Assembly: GCA_029978815.1 (NCBI GenBank)
Contig: JAPOIQ010000036.1
Coordinates: 1-8,256 of the forward strand
Reading direction: 5' to 3'
DNA from: a bacterium
Lineage (GTDB): Bacteria > Actinomycetota > Acidimicrobiia > Acidimicrobiales > Ilumatobacteraceae
Length of the DNA: 8,256 nt
The position numbers and the translations under genes are program-made. Position 1 is the stretch's first letter. Every line of letters starts with the position of its first letter. A model generated the notes under the pieces. That model ran no database searches. It was not told the origin of the DNA and worked only from the letters and a program-made list of their open reading frames with translations. Below, one piece after another: positions 1 to 6,360 of the stretch.

Positions 1-503
1 CCTTGCACGCCCGTCTGACACAACTTGACCCTGTCGCCGCTGACCGGATGGAGCCAACGAATACGCGCCGGGTCGTTCGAGCACTTGAAGTCATTGAAGG
101 CTCCGGCGAATTGTTCTCGTCATTTGGTAATGGGCTGGAGGAGTACGCCCCGAGCGAAGTCCACCAAGTTGGGTTGCGCTGGCCGCGTGAGGTGCTGGCG
201 CAACGAATTGAGCAACGCGTTCACAAGATGATGGCTGACGGTTTCCTTCAAGAAGTTGAACACGTACTCTCCCTTCAACCTTCTCGAACTGCTTGTCAAG
301 CGCTTGGATATCGGGAACTCATCGCGCATCTCGAGGGGCGATGCTCCTTTGATGAAGCGGTAGCGACAACTATCTCTCGAACTCGTCAATTTGCAGTAAA
401 ACAAGAGCGATGGTTTCGCCGCGACCCCCGCATCGAATGGATCGATATTGAGCAGGACCCAGTCGCCGAGGTCGGGCCAGTCATTATCAGCCGTCTGCCG
501 TAG
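1..503 (+). CDS. miaA: tRNA dimethylallyltransferase, C-terminal part
   Basis: Transfers a dimethylallyl group from DMAPP to N6 of A37 in tRNAs that read codons starting with U. Only the last ~166 codons are here; the 5' part, including the P-loop, lies before base 1, so no start can be given. Visible family hallmarks, counted from the Leu codon at base 3, are RRVVRALEV (22-30), the QALGYRELI stretch (99-107), and TRQFAVKQ followed by WFRRD (127-141), the usual C-terminal block of MiaA. The fragment then runs about 25 more residues to TAG. The next gene, dapF, begins 13 bp later, suggesting co-transcription; miaA and dapF are also neighbours in mycobacteria. Seen: motifs and truncation by the window edge. 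Inferred: function by family resemblance, with high confidence. Confidence 0.95.
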   Translation, partial: LHARLTQLDPVAADRMEPTNTRRVVRALEVIEGSGELFSSFGNGLEEYAPSEVHQVGLRWPREVLAQRIEQRVHKMMADGFLQEVEHVLSLQPSRTACQALGYRELIAHLEGRCSFDEAVATTISRTRQFAVKQERWFRRDPRIEWIDIEQDPVAEVGPVIISRLP

Positions 504-516
504 TGTTGGGGTTGTC

Positions 517-1341
517 ATGCAGATCAGGCTCACCCATCATCACGGTCTCGGCAACGCATTTCTCGTTGCAGATACTCGGCAACTTGTTGACGGTGTCGCA
601 CTTGACCAGATGTCGATCGACTGGGTAACCGCTGCCATGAAATGGTGTGACCCAGACGGTGGTATCGGTGCAGATGGCTTGTTACTGCTCGGCGGATCAG
701 GGTCGCATATGACGATGAGGCTCATCAATGCAGACGGGTCTCCTGCCGAAATGAGCGGCAACGGAATTCGCTGCCTCGTGCAGGCAGGTTTTCTCGCTGA
801 AGGTTCTCAGTTCACCTCGGTTGACGTTGCAACCGACGCAGGTCGCCGAGTCGTGCGCCTTGTCGACGTCATCGACGAGAGTTCACTGATGCTGTCGGTT
901 TCAATGGGCTTGGTTTCGCCGCTCGAAGAACCGCAATATTGGGAACGACTCGAATGTCATCCTGACCGGCCGGTGCGACATCTCTCGCTCGGCAATCCGC
1001 ACTCAGTTGTCGGTGTTGATGACGTTGATGCTGTTGATTTGCTCGACCTCGGCCAGCGTGTCCCTCACATCAATTTGGAAATCATTGCTCCTGGGCCTGA
1101 GCCCGATGCGATCACGATGCGAGTGCATGAGCGCGGTGTTGGGCTCACCCAGGCCTGTGGAACTGGTGCGTGCGCTGCTGCAGAAGCTGCGCTGACTTGG
1201 GGTCTGGTGGCACAAAGCGCAGAATCTGTCACCGTGCATATGCCTGGTGGAGACGCAATCGTTGCGGTGAATCGCGACACGACGGAAGCAATTCTCACTG
1301 GCCCAGCCGTCTTCATCGGTGAAGTAATGGTGTCTCTGTGA
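517..1341 (+). CDS. dapF: Diaminopimelate epimerase (first catalytic Cys replaced by Ser)
   Basis: Predicted to interconvert LL- and meso-diaminopimelate, the last step before lysine and the source of the peptidoglycan cross-linking residue. The protein has 274 residues, normal for the family. Both half-site motifs are recognisable: NADGSPAEMSGNGIRC (71-86) and ACGTGACA (213-220). Known DapF enzymes use a two-base Cys/Cys mechanism. The second Cys is present (C214), but the first motif reads M-S-G-N-G, so Ser80 (codon AGC, 754-756) stands where Cys is expected; a Cys follows at 86. ATG 517 is chosen because GGGG (508-511) lies 5 nt upstream and the protein begins with the family-like MQIRLTHHHGLGNAF; an earlier in-frame ATG at 448 would lie inside miaA. 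The gene ends in a GTGA overlap with hflX. Family membership is firm; exact activity is less certain because of the Ser. Confidence 0.92.
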   Translation: MQIRLTHHHGLGNAFLVADTRQLVDGVALDQMSIDWVTAAMKWCDPDGGIGADGLLLLGGSGSHMTMRLINADGSPAEMSGNGIRCLVQAGFLAEGSQFTSVDVATDAGRRVVRLVDVIDESSLMLSVSMGLVSPLEEPQYWERLECHPDRPVRHLSLGNPHSVVGVDDVDAVDLLDLGQRVPHINLEIIAPGPEPDAITMRVHERGVGLTQACGTGACAAAEAALTWGLVAQSAESVTVHMPGGDAIVAVNRDTTEAILTGPAVFIGEVMVSL

Positions 1342-2747
1342 GCAACCCGTATGGGGAGGCGCTTGGGTCGACCCTGATCGACCGCACCATTCGAGAGAAA
1401 ATTGTGCTGGTCGGCGTCACGCTGCCGGGCTCAACCGAAGACGACACCGAAGCGGGCCTCGATGAATTGGAGTTACTCGTCGATACCGCTGGAGCCGATG
1501 TTGTCGCTCGTATGACTCAGCGGCGCACCGCGCCCGATCACACCTGGTTTATCGGACAGGGAAAAGCCCAAGAACTGAAGACGCTGTGTCTTGCGGTCGA
1601 TGCCGACACAGTGGTGTTCGACAACGAACTTCACCCCGCACAACAATTTCAACTTGAGAAATTGCTCGGCCGTACCGCTATTGATCGCACCGCCGTCATC
1701 CTCGACATCTTTGGCCAGAACGCCCGAACTCCTGAAGGTAAGGCCCAAGTCGAATTGGCGCTGATGCGATATCGGTTGCCGCGTCTTCGCCGAGGTAAGG
1801 GAGCGAATCTCTCCCAGCAGCGAGGTGGTGTCGGCGCACGCTTCGGTGGCGGCGAAACCAAGCTCGAGACCGATCGTCGTCAGATCAACCGTCGAATACG
1901 CGCACTCGAAACAGAACTGCGTCAACTCGCAGAGACCCGTTCACTCCAGCGAAAGCGTCGTGATCGCAGCGGGCTTGCAGAGGTGACCATCGTTGGCTAC
2001 ACAAACGCCGGAAAGTCGACGCTGTTGAACCGGCTCACCGATGCAGGTGTGCTCGCTGAAGACCGTTTGTTTGCAACGCTCGACCCGACGACGCGCCGAT
2101 TGTCACTTCCGGGTGGCGAGCCAGTACTGCTTACCGACACCGTCGGGTTCGTCCGTCGATTGCCACATGGGCTGATCGAAGCGTTTAAAGGAACTCTTGA
2201 AACCGCGGTGACCGCTGATCTCCTCGTCCATGTTGTCGATTCATCAGCACCTGATCCAGATGGGCAGATCACCGCAGTGCGAGAGGTGCTTTCGGAAATT
2301 TCAGCTGAGAACGTCCCTGAATTCATCGTGTTCAATAAGTCAGATGTGGCCGAAGACGTGGCAAACGACCTGTTGCGCCACTACCCGGGCGCAGTAGCGG
2401 TGAGCGCCGTGACTGGCGACGGAATCGACCACATGCTGGCAACGCTCGGAGATCGACTTCGTTCGCTCGACACCATCGTCGAACTCGTGGTGCCATGGGA
2501 ACGAGGTGACGTGATCGCTTCGATTCACCGAGAGGGCCAGGTCGTGTCAACAGCAGAAGGCGAGCACGGGATGACGATTCGCGCTCGTCTCTCAGAAGCC
2601 TCGACTGGTCGACTTGAAGAATGGGTGGTTGCGCCAACCCATTCGAACTCATCGACACCACGCAACTCCAAGGCTGAGGGCGAAAGCGGGCAAAATGGAG
2701 TCGTGTCAACGGGGTCTGAACGTGATGGGACATCGAATGATGAATGA
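1338..2747 (+). CDS. hflX: GTPase HflX (ribosome splitting/rescue)
   Basis: HflX is a cytoplasmic GTPase (ATP can also be used) that binds the 50S subunit and splits stalled or hibernating 70S ribosomes under stress. The 469-residue product has an N-terminal HflX domain (about 20-130), the basic glycine-rich linker with RLPRLRRGKG and GGVGARFGGGETKLETDRR (146-181), and a coiled stretch to ~210. The G domain follows with G1 GYTNAGKST (220-228), a Thr-rich switch region (~247-252), G3 DTVGF (267-271) and G4 NKSD (333-336). The last ~35 residues (435-469) are a polar Ser/Thr/Asn/Glu-rich tail that looks disordered. The GTG start overlaps the dapF stop (GTGA), which implies translational coupling; no strong separate ribosome-binding site is seen. 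The same dapF-hflX order occurs in mycobacteria. Identification is firm. Confidence 0.96.
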   Translation: MSNPYGEALGSTLIDRTIREKIVLVGVTLPGSTEDDTEAGLDELELLVDTAGADVVARMTQRRTAPDHTWFIGQGKAQELKTLCLAVDADTVVFDNELHPAQQFQLEKLLGRTAIDRTAVILDIFGQNARTPEGKAQVELALMRYRLPRLRRGKGANLSQQRGGVGARFGGGETKLETDRRQINRRIRALETELRQLAETRSLQRKRRDRSGLAEVTIVGYTNAGKSTLLNRLTDAGVLAEDRLFATLDPTTRRLSLPGGEPVLLTDTVGFVRRLPHGLIEAFKGTLETAVTADLLVHVVDSSAPDPDGQITAVREVLSEISAENVPEFIVFNKSDVAEDVANDLLRHYPGAVAVSAVTGDGIDHMLATLGDRLRSLDTIVELVVPWERGDVIASIHREGQVVSTAEGEHGMTIRARLSEASTGRLEEWVVAPTHSNSSTPRNSKAEGESGQNGVVSTGSERDGTSNDE

Positions 2748-3855
2748 ACCATTTGTGCCGCCGCCATATCCATACGATCGGCTCGACCGGCTTGCGCCCC
2801 TCGGTGCTCATCATGAAGGTGGGATAGTTGATCTGTCGATTGGAACACCTTTTGATCCCCCTCCGGCATCAGTGATTTCTGCGTTCGGCTCATCGGGAGC
2901 AGAACGTGGTTATCCAGCTTCAATCGGTTCAGTTGCCCTTCGCGAAGCAATCGCGTCCTGGATCGAGCGGCGCTTCGCACTCGATGTCCCAACGTCCGCG
3001 ATAGCGGCGTGTATTGGAACGAAAGAATTTGTCGGAACTCTCCCGCAATGGATGCGTCTCAGGAACCCAGATCGAGACACGGTGCTGTATCCAGCGATCT
3101 CGTATCCAACGTATGCGATGGGGGCGACTCTTGCCGGCTGCCGGGCGGTTCCGATCCCTGTAGACGCCTCTGGGAAGCTGCTGTTGTCCTCGGTTGATGA
3201 GAGCGACATTGAGCGTGCGCTGTTGTTGTGGGTGAATTCACCATCGAATCCGTCAGGGCAACTTGATGACCTTGACGCCGCTGCTGCATGGGGGCGCAAG
3301 CACAGCATCCCTGTGTTCTCAGACGAGTGCTATGTGGAGTTCACGTGGGACGGGCCTCGGAGAACCATCCTTGAGAACGGCCTCGATGGGGTAGTGGCGG
3401 TGCATTCGCTCTCGAAACGCTCAAATTTGGCGGGCGCTCGGGTCGGGTTTTACGCCGGAGACGCCGACATCGTTAGATATCTCAGCGAAGTCCGCAAGCA
3501 TGTTGGCATGATGGTGCCTGGTCCGGCCCAGGTCGCAGCAATTGCAGCACTCGCTGACGATGAGCATGTTGAGATTCAGCGAGACCGTTACCTTGATCGA
3601 CTGAATGTCATGGCAGAGGTGTTGTCGTCGTGGGCAAAGTGTGATGTTCCGATGCCCCAGGGCGGCTTTTATCTCTGGGTTCCGGTTGGAGATGCGTGGT
3701 CGTTTGTTGAACGGCTCATGGCCGATGGCGGGGCACTTGTGAGCCCGGGTGAGTTCTACGGAGACGATGGCGCTGCGTTCGTGCGTGTTGCGGTCGTTCA
3801 ACCAACCGATCGCATTCAGCTTGTTGCAGACCGGCTTTCTGGTTCGAATCTGTGA
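2737..3855 (+). CDS. dapC: PLP-dependent class I/II aminotransferase, probable N-succinyldiaminopimelate aminotransferase
   Basis: Fold-type I aminotransferase of 372 residues. Visible landmarks are the PPPYPYDRL start typical of actinobacterial DapC-like proteins, GTKE (94-97), the NPSG cofactor motif (171-174), SDECY with the pyridine-contacting Asp196 and Tyr199, the Schiff-base lysine K227 in SLSKRSNLAGARVGF with Arg235, and Arg350 (FVRVAV), which should bind the substrate carboxylate. The likely reaction is amination of N-succinyl-2-amino-6-ketopimelate by glutamate, in the same pathway as dapF two genes upstream. The substrate is inferred from context and N-terminal style; another aminotransferase specificity is possible. 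ATG 2737 (ATGATG) is chosen for GGGA 6 nt upstream (2727-2730); it overlaps the hflX end by 11 bp. ATG 2725 and 2740 are alternatives. The gene ends in a GTGA overlap with the next gene. Confidence 0.85.
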   Translation: MMNEPFVPPPYPYDRLDRLAPLGAHHEGGIVDLSIGTPFDPPPASVISAFGSSGAERGYPASIGSVALREAIASWIERRFALDVPTSAIAACIGTKEFVGTLPQWMRLRNPDRDTVLYPAISYPTYAMGATLAGCRAVPIPVDASGKLLLSSVDESDIERALLLWVNSPSNPSGQLDDLDAAAAWGRKHSIPVFSDECYVEFTWDGPRRTILENGLDGVVAVHSLSKRSNLAGARVGFYAGDADIVRYLSEVRKHVGMMVPGPAQVAAIAALADDEHVEIQRDRYLDRLNVMAEVLSSWAKCDVPMPQGGFYLWVPVGDAWSFVERLMADGGALVSPGEFYGDDGAAFVRVAVVQPTDRIQLVADRLSGSNL

Positions 3856-4478
3856 GCACTACTCGGAGGGCTCGGACACCCCGCCGAGAGGTGGTGCTCG
3901 TCGTTCTCGCCGGGGTCATGCTGGTGTGTGGGGTGCTGTCGGTTGTGTTGGCTAGTCAGCGCGCGAATGGCGCGGATGCGGATGCGATCAGAGTCGTGAG
4001 TGGTTGTACGTCGACAGTCAATCTGCCGTCTGCTGGCCGCTATCTCGTGAGCATCGAGGTGGCAGGGCCCTCGCTGTCGACAACGCAGGCGTGTCGGGAA
4101 ATTGCGGCTGGCCCGAGAACAGGTGTACTCACAGGTGTGCAGTTGTCATCCGAGTCGGGATCTACCGCGTCGTTGCCATTGCCGGAGATCAATGCCAGCC
4201 GAATCGTTGCTGGTGGCCAGCGAGGATCGCTCGGTGTTGTCGATGTTGATGCTGCGGGGGAGTTCGTCATCAAGGTTGAGGCAACCGGCGACGTCGTTAC
4301 AACGATTGGGGTAGACCCATCAGTGATTCGCGCGAATGGATGGTGGTGGGGAGTCGGCTGGCTCGTCGGAGCCGTTATTGCAGGAGTTCTCGTGGTGCGC
4401 CCATCGGCACGCTCTCGGCCCCAAACGGTAGACGGTGCTGTGTGGCCTGCGCCGTTACCGGCTGACCGAATTAGCTGA
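3852..4478 (+). CDS. Unrecognised two-helix membrane protein
   Basis: I do not recognise this 208-residue protein. It has a basic N-terminus (TTRRARTPRRE), a hydrophobic helix at about 14-35, a ~125-residue region rich in Ser, Gly, Val and Thr with a beta-strand look (about 40-160), a second helix with a Trp-rich entry (GWWWGVGW 163-170, then to ~183), and a short Pro/Arg-rich tail. By the positive-inside rule both ends should be cytoplasmic and the middle extracytoplasmic. That middle part holds two cysteines (52 and 81) that could form a disulfide. The GTG start overlaps the aminotransferase stop (GTGA), so it is probably translated from the same message. It ends 8 bp before the converging lexA stop, with no clear hairpin terminator between. 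A role near the envelope is suggested only by location and its neighbours; no function is assigned. Confidence 0.75.
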   Translation: MSTTRRARTPRREVVLVVLAGVMLVCGVLSVVLASQRANGADADAIRVVSGCTSTVNLPSAGRYLVSIEVAGPSLSTTQACREIAAGPRTGVLTGVQLSSESGSTASLPLPEINASRIVAGGQRGSLGVVDVDAAGEFVIKVEATGDVVTTIGVDPSVIRANGWWWGVGWLVGAVIAGVLVVRPSARSRPQTVDGAVWPAPLPADRIS

Positions 4479-4486
4479 CGTGGTGA

Positions 4487-5119
4487 TCAGAGACGCCGCA
4501 TGACGGTGACGACGCGTCCGAAAATTGACACCTCGTCGGCGGAGAATTCCATTTCGCTCATCGTGCTATTCGCTGGGATGAGAACAACGTTTGTTCCACG
4601 TTGTTGATAGGTCTTCACCGTTGCTTCATCACCGGGGATTCCAGCAACAACGATGTCGCCGTTCTTTGCTGAGGTTTGTTGGACTGCAATGATGAAGTCG
4701 CCGTCGAGAATTCCGAGCTCGATCATCGATTCACCGCGCACCCTCAACATGAACAGTTCGCCTTCACCTGCGAAGTCGAGAGGAATTGGATGCACCTCTT
4801 CGACATTTTCTTGTGCGAGGACATCGGTACCTGCTGCTACATCGCCGATGAGCGGGACATGGCGCATTGGGCGACGTTCCATTGCGACGCCTGACGAGGG
4901 ATCCCAGGTGACCTCGATTGCTCGTGGCTTAGTGGGGTCGCGTCGTAGGTAACCCAATTTGGTGAGCGTATTGAGGTGTGTGTGAACGGTCGAGGGTGAG
5001 GTAAGACCTATAGCTTCGCCAATCTCGCGAACCGATGGGGGGTATCCGTGGTCTTGGATCTGAGCCTCAATGAACTCGAGGATTTGGCGCTGGCGGGCAG
5101 ACATACCTTTTCCGGTCAT
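4487..5119 (-). CDS. lexA: SOS repressor LexA
   Basis: Transcriptional repressor of DNA-damage genes that cleaves itself when it meets RecA-ssDNA filaments. The 210-residue protein has the N-terminal winged helix-turn-helix (about 6-70, with the PPSVREIGEAIGL recognition region), then the S24-peptidase-type core. The scissile Ala96-Gly97 bond lies in GDVAAG, the nucleophile is Ser131 (RGESM), and the general base is Lys169 (TVKTY). All needed residues are present. The reading frame stays open upstream to 5245, but that extension would run through the operators, so it is rejected. ATG 5119 is preferred: the predicted promoter (-10 at 5131-5126) would start the message at or near this codon, giving a leaderless mRNA. 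ATG 5104 is a second choice but has no usable ribosome-binding site. Divergent from the LysM gene, as in mycobacteria and Bacillus. Confidence 0.96.
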   Translation of the reverse strand: MTGKGMSARQRQILEFIEAQIQDHGYPPSVREIGEAIGLTSPSTVHTHLNTLTKLGYLRRDPTKPRAIEVTWDPSSGVAMERRPMRHVPLIGDVAAGTDVLAQENVEEVHPIPLDFAGEGELFMLRVRGESMIELGILDGDFIIAVQQTSAKNGDIVVAGIPGDEATVKTYQQRGTNVVLIPANSTMSEMEFSADEVSIFGRVVTVMRRL

Positions 5120-5125
5120 AGGGTC

Positions 5126-5154
5126 ATCGTACAGGCGTTCGATGGATGAGTCAA
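5126..5154 (-). promoter_or_regulatory. Predicted lexA promoter
   Basis: On the minus strand, TTGACT (5154-5149) and TACGAT (5131-5126) are separated by 17 bp, a good sigma70-type match. The expected start point is about 5119, the A of the chosen lexA ATG. A near-perfect LexA box covers most of the spacer, so LexA would repress its own gene. Confidence 0.6.
5128..5141. promoter_or_regulatory. LexA box A (lexA side), CGTAC-AGGC-GTTCG
   Basis: This matches the actinobacterial operator CGAAC-N4-GTTCG with one mismatch. It lies between the lexA -35 and -10 elements and overlaps the -10, which fits negative autoregulation. Confidence 0.65.
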
Positions 5155-5166
5155 ACACTTGTTCGT

Positions 5167-5180
5167 CGAACAAATGTTTG
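5167..5180. promoter_or_regulatory. LexA box B, CGAAC-AAAT-GTTTG
   Basis: One mismatch to CGAAC-N4-GTTCG. It lies between the two divergent promoters, 12 bp upstream of the lexA -35 and 9 bp upstream of the LysM -35. The left half is also part of a longer dyad, TTGTTCG-T-CGAACAA (5159-5173). Confidence 0.65.
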
Positions 5181-5189
5181 GTTTTGGGG

Positions 5190-5217
5190 TTGACACGAAC
5201 AGACGTTCGTATACAAT
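5190..5217 (+). promoter_or_regulatory. Predicted promoter of the LysM gene
   Basis: TTGACA (5190-5195), 16-bp spacer, TACAAT (5212-5217): a strong sigma70-type promoter reading toward the LysM gene. The start point should be near 5224, leaving a leader of about 115 nt. The spacer contains a perfect LexA box and another perfect box begins at the start point, so it should be tightly SOS-controlled. Confidence 0.75.
5196..5209. promoter_or_regulatory. LexA box C, CGAAC-AGAC-GTTCG
   Basis: Perfect half-sites of the actinobacterial LexA operator. The box begins directly after the -35 hexamer and fills 14 of the 16 spacer bases of the LysM-gene promoter, so bound LexA should exclude RNA polymerase. 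Confidence 0.85.
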
Positions 5218-5223
5218 GAGAAA

Positions 5224-5237
5224 CGAACAGGTGTTCG
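5224..5237. promoter_or_regulatory. LexA box D, CGAAC-AGGT-GTTCG
   Basis: Perfect half-sites. It begins 6 bp after the -10 hexamer, at the expected transcription start of the LysM gene. Boxes B, C and D are spaced 29 and 28 bp apart (start to start). Confidence 0.85.
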
Positions 5238-5283
5238 GTACGCATGTTGTCTTCGTCTCAACAACGCCGGATAACCACTGTTA

Positions 5284-5318
5284 CACCCTCTATTTAGGGT
5301 GAGAACTATCGGTAGTTC
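5284..5318 (+). other. Two consecutive hairpins in the LysM-gene leader
   Basis: CACCCT (5284-5289) can pair with AGGGTG (5296-5301) around a 6-nt loop. GAACTA (5303-5308) can pair with TAGTTC (5313-5318) around a TCGG tetraloop. Both stems are perfect 6-bp inverted repeats, one nucleotide apart, and end 8 nt before the ribosome-binding site. They may affect message stability or translation; without homologues this is only suggestive. Confidence 0.4.
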
Positions 5319-5326
5319 AAGGTTTC

Positions 5327-5332
5327 GAGGAG
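5327..5332 (+). promoter_or_regulatory. Ribosome-binding site of the LysM gene
   Basis: GAGGAG lies 7 nt before ATG 5340. It supports that start over the out-of-frame ATG at 5335, which is only 2 nt away and opens a two-codon frame (ATG ACA TGA). Confidence 0.8.
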
Positions 5333-5339
5333 TTATGAC

Positions 5340-5720
5340 ATGAGCACATTCGCAATCCCCACAACTGATCTCAACGTTCGGCGCCACACCGCACAGATGG
5401 CGCTTCCCGTTCGCCGCCCGACCGCAGCGACGTACCGTCGTCGCCGCTTGGTCGTGGGCGGCATCATGGCCCTCCTCGCAGTTTCGGGAGGACTCGTAGT
5501 GAACGAGGTGCTGGCCGGTGCAAGCGGTGTGACCGCCTCTGCCGCATCCACTGGTCCAGCACCCGTTCGCTCAACAGTGACCGCCCAACCCGGCGACACC
5601 TTGTGGTCGATCGCTCGTGCGCACCACGGCGAGATAGATGTAGATCGGTACCTCGATCGTCTCATCACGCTCAACGGTGGAACGTCGATTCAGGTCGGCC
5701 AAGCAGTCGTACTTCCCTGA
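5340..5720 (+). CDS. SOS-regulated LysM membrane protein, probable division inhibitor (YneA/DivS/Rv2719c-like)
   Basis: A 126-residue protein with a basic cytoplasmic N-terminus (RRRR at 33-36), one membrane helix or uncleaved signal (about 37-60), a short Ala/Ser/Thr linker, and a single C-terminal LysM domain (about 79-126: TVTAQPGDTLWSIA, then LITLNG and IQVGQAVVLP) that should bind peptidoglycan outside the membrane. Its position, divergent from lexA and followed by nrdR, and the strong LexA-controlled promoter match the SOS cell-division inhibitors YneA (Bacillus), DivS (Corynebacterium) and Rv2719c (mycobacteria), which share this layout but little sequence. The likely role is to delay septation during DNA damage, acting at the septum or cell wall. 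LysM, topology and operators are seen; the division role is inferred from synteny and regulation. A simple wall-binding protein remains possible. Confidence 0.88.
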   Translation: MSTFAIPTTDLNVRRHTAQMALPVRRPTAATYRRRRLVVGGIMALLAVSGGLVVNEVLAGASGVTASAASTGPAPVRSTVTAQPGDTLWSIARAHHGEIDVDRYLDRLITLNGGTSIQVGQAVVLP

Positions 5721-5748
5721 GCACCTCGCACGGTCCGAGCGCTGTGTA

Positions 5749-5768
5749 GGAGTGGACTCGTCAACTCC
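5749..5768. other. Imperfect palindrome between the LysM gene and nrdR
   Basis: GGAGT (5749-5753) and ACTCC (5764-5768) enclose GAC...GTC, giving a 20-bp dyad with one mismatch pair and a two-base centre. It lies about 30 bp after the LysM stop. There is no T-run, so it is not a clear terminator; an operator is possible. The rest of 5721-5886 shows nothing I can name. TACTCT (5875-5880) is only a weak -10 candidate for nrdR. Confidence 0.3.
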
Positions 5769-5886
5769 ATAGTGCGTGATTCATCCGATCTGAACAGCGG
5801 CACCGTTGCGATTGCTGATGACGAGGTCTTCGATGTTCGGCGATAGTTCCCTCAATCAGTTACTGCGCTGTGACTACTCTAAGGAC

Positions 5887-6360
5887 GTGCGTTGCCCGAC
5901 CTGTCACACCGACGAAACCCGCGTGGCCGATTCTCGGATGGCTGAAAATGGGTCATCAATTCGTCGTCGGCGCCACTGCAGTGGCTGCGGCTACAGGTTT
6001 ACGACATTCGAACGGGTCGAGGAAGTGCCGCTCACCGTCGTCAAATCATGTGGCAAACACGAGCCGTTCGATCGATCAAAAGTTGAGAACGGAATTTCTG
6101 CGGCAGCAAAAGGTCGCGGTATTGATGACGACACAATCGCCGTGATGGCAAGTGATGTCGAGGATGCTGTTCGCGCATCCGGCTCCGTTATCCCAGCAAC
6201 TCAGATTGGTGTTGCGGTTCTTGAACAACTTCGAGTTGTCGACGAGGTTGCGTATCTTCGTTTTGCATCTGTGTACAAAGAATTTGATGGTGCGGCAGAT
6301 TTTCACCGTGAGATTGAATTGCTCACGAAGCAGCCTCAGAGTGCCGGACCCATCTCGTAA
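5887..6360 (+). CDS. nrdR: Transcriptional repressor NrdR
   Basis: NrdR is a zinc-ribbon/ATP-cone repressor that senses dATP/ATP and shuts off ribonucleotide reductase genes by binding paired NrdR boxes. The 157-residue product has four zinc-ligand cysteines, C3/C6 (RCPTC) and C31/C34 (CSGC), with the basic SSIRRRRHC stretch between, then an ATP-cone (about 48-138; VVKSCGKHEPFDRSKV, later YLRFASVYKEFD). GTG 5887 is chosen because NrdR proteins almost always start M-x-C-P-x-C. The open frame extends up to 5806, but that extension has no family resemblance. AAGGA lies only one base before the GTG, too close for a classical site, so the message may be leaderless or use another start. Its expected target, nrdJ, starts 1.15 kb downstream beyond an opposing gene. 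Its last 38 bp overlap the end of that gene. Confidence 0.95.
   Translation: MRCPTCHTDETRVADSRMAENGSSIRRRRHCSGCGYRFTTFERVEEVPLTVVKSCGKHEPFDRSKVENGISAAAKGRGIDDDTIAVMASDVEDAVRASGSVIPATQIGVAVLEQLRVVDEVAYLRFASVYKEFDGAADFHREIELLTKQPQSAGPIS

Noticed and set aside
448..516. Earlier dapF start inside miaA
   Set aside because: The added residues do not resemble DapF, while ATG 517 has a fitting GGGG and a family-like N-terminus.
1473..1925. Long minus-strand open frame inside hflX
   Set aside because: It is antisense to a firmly identified gene and has no recognisable family features; the same holds for other antisense frames over dapF and the aminotransferase.
2614..2736. Earlier aminotransferase start deep inside hflX
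   Set aside because: It would overlap hflX by over 130 bp and add residues unlike DapC; the ATG pair at 2737/2740 has a fitting GGGA.
4479..4486. Bidirectional terminator between the orphan gene and lexA
   Set aside because: Only 8 bp separate the stops and no convincing hairpin with a T-run is present around them.
5120..5245. N-terminal extension of LexA up to an ATG at 5245
   Set aside because: It would translate through three LexA boxes and both promoters, has no LexA-like sequence, and makes the protein longer than the family.
5335..5343. Two-codon mini-ORF ATG ACA TGA before the LysM gene
   Set aside because: Only 2 nt separate it from the ribosome-binding site, so initiation there is unlikely; the overlap with the real ATG looks fortuitous.
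5806..5886. NrdR start at 5806
   Set aside because: NrdR proteins begin directly with the zinc-ribbon M-x-C-P-x-C; the 27 extra residues show no resemblance.
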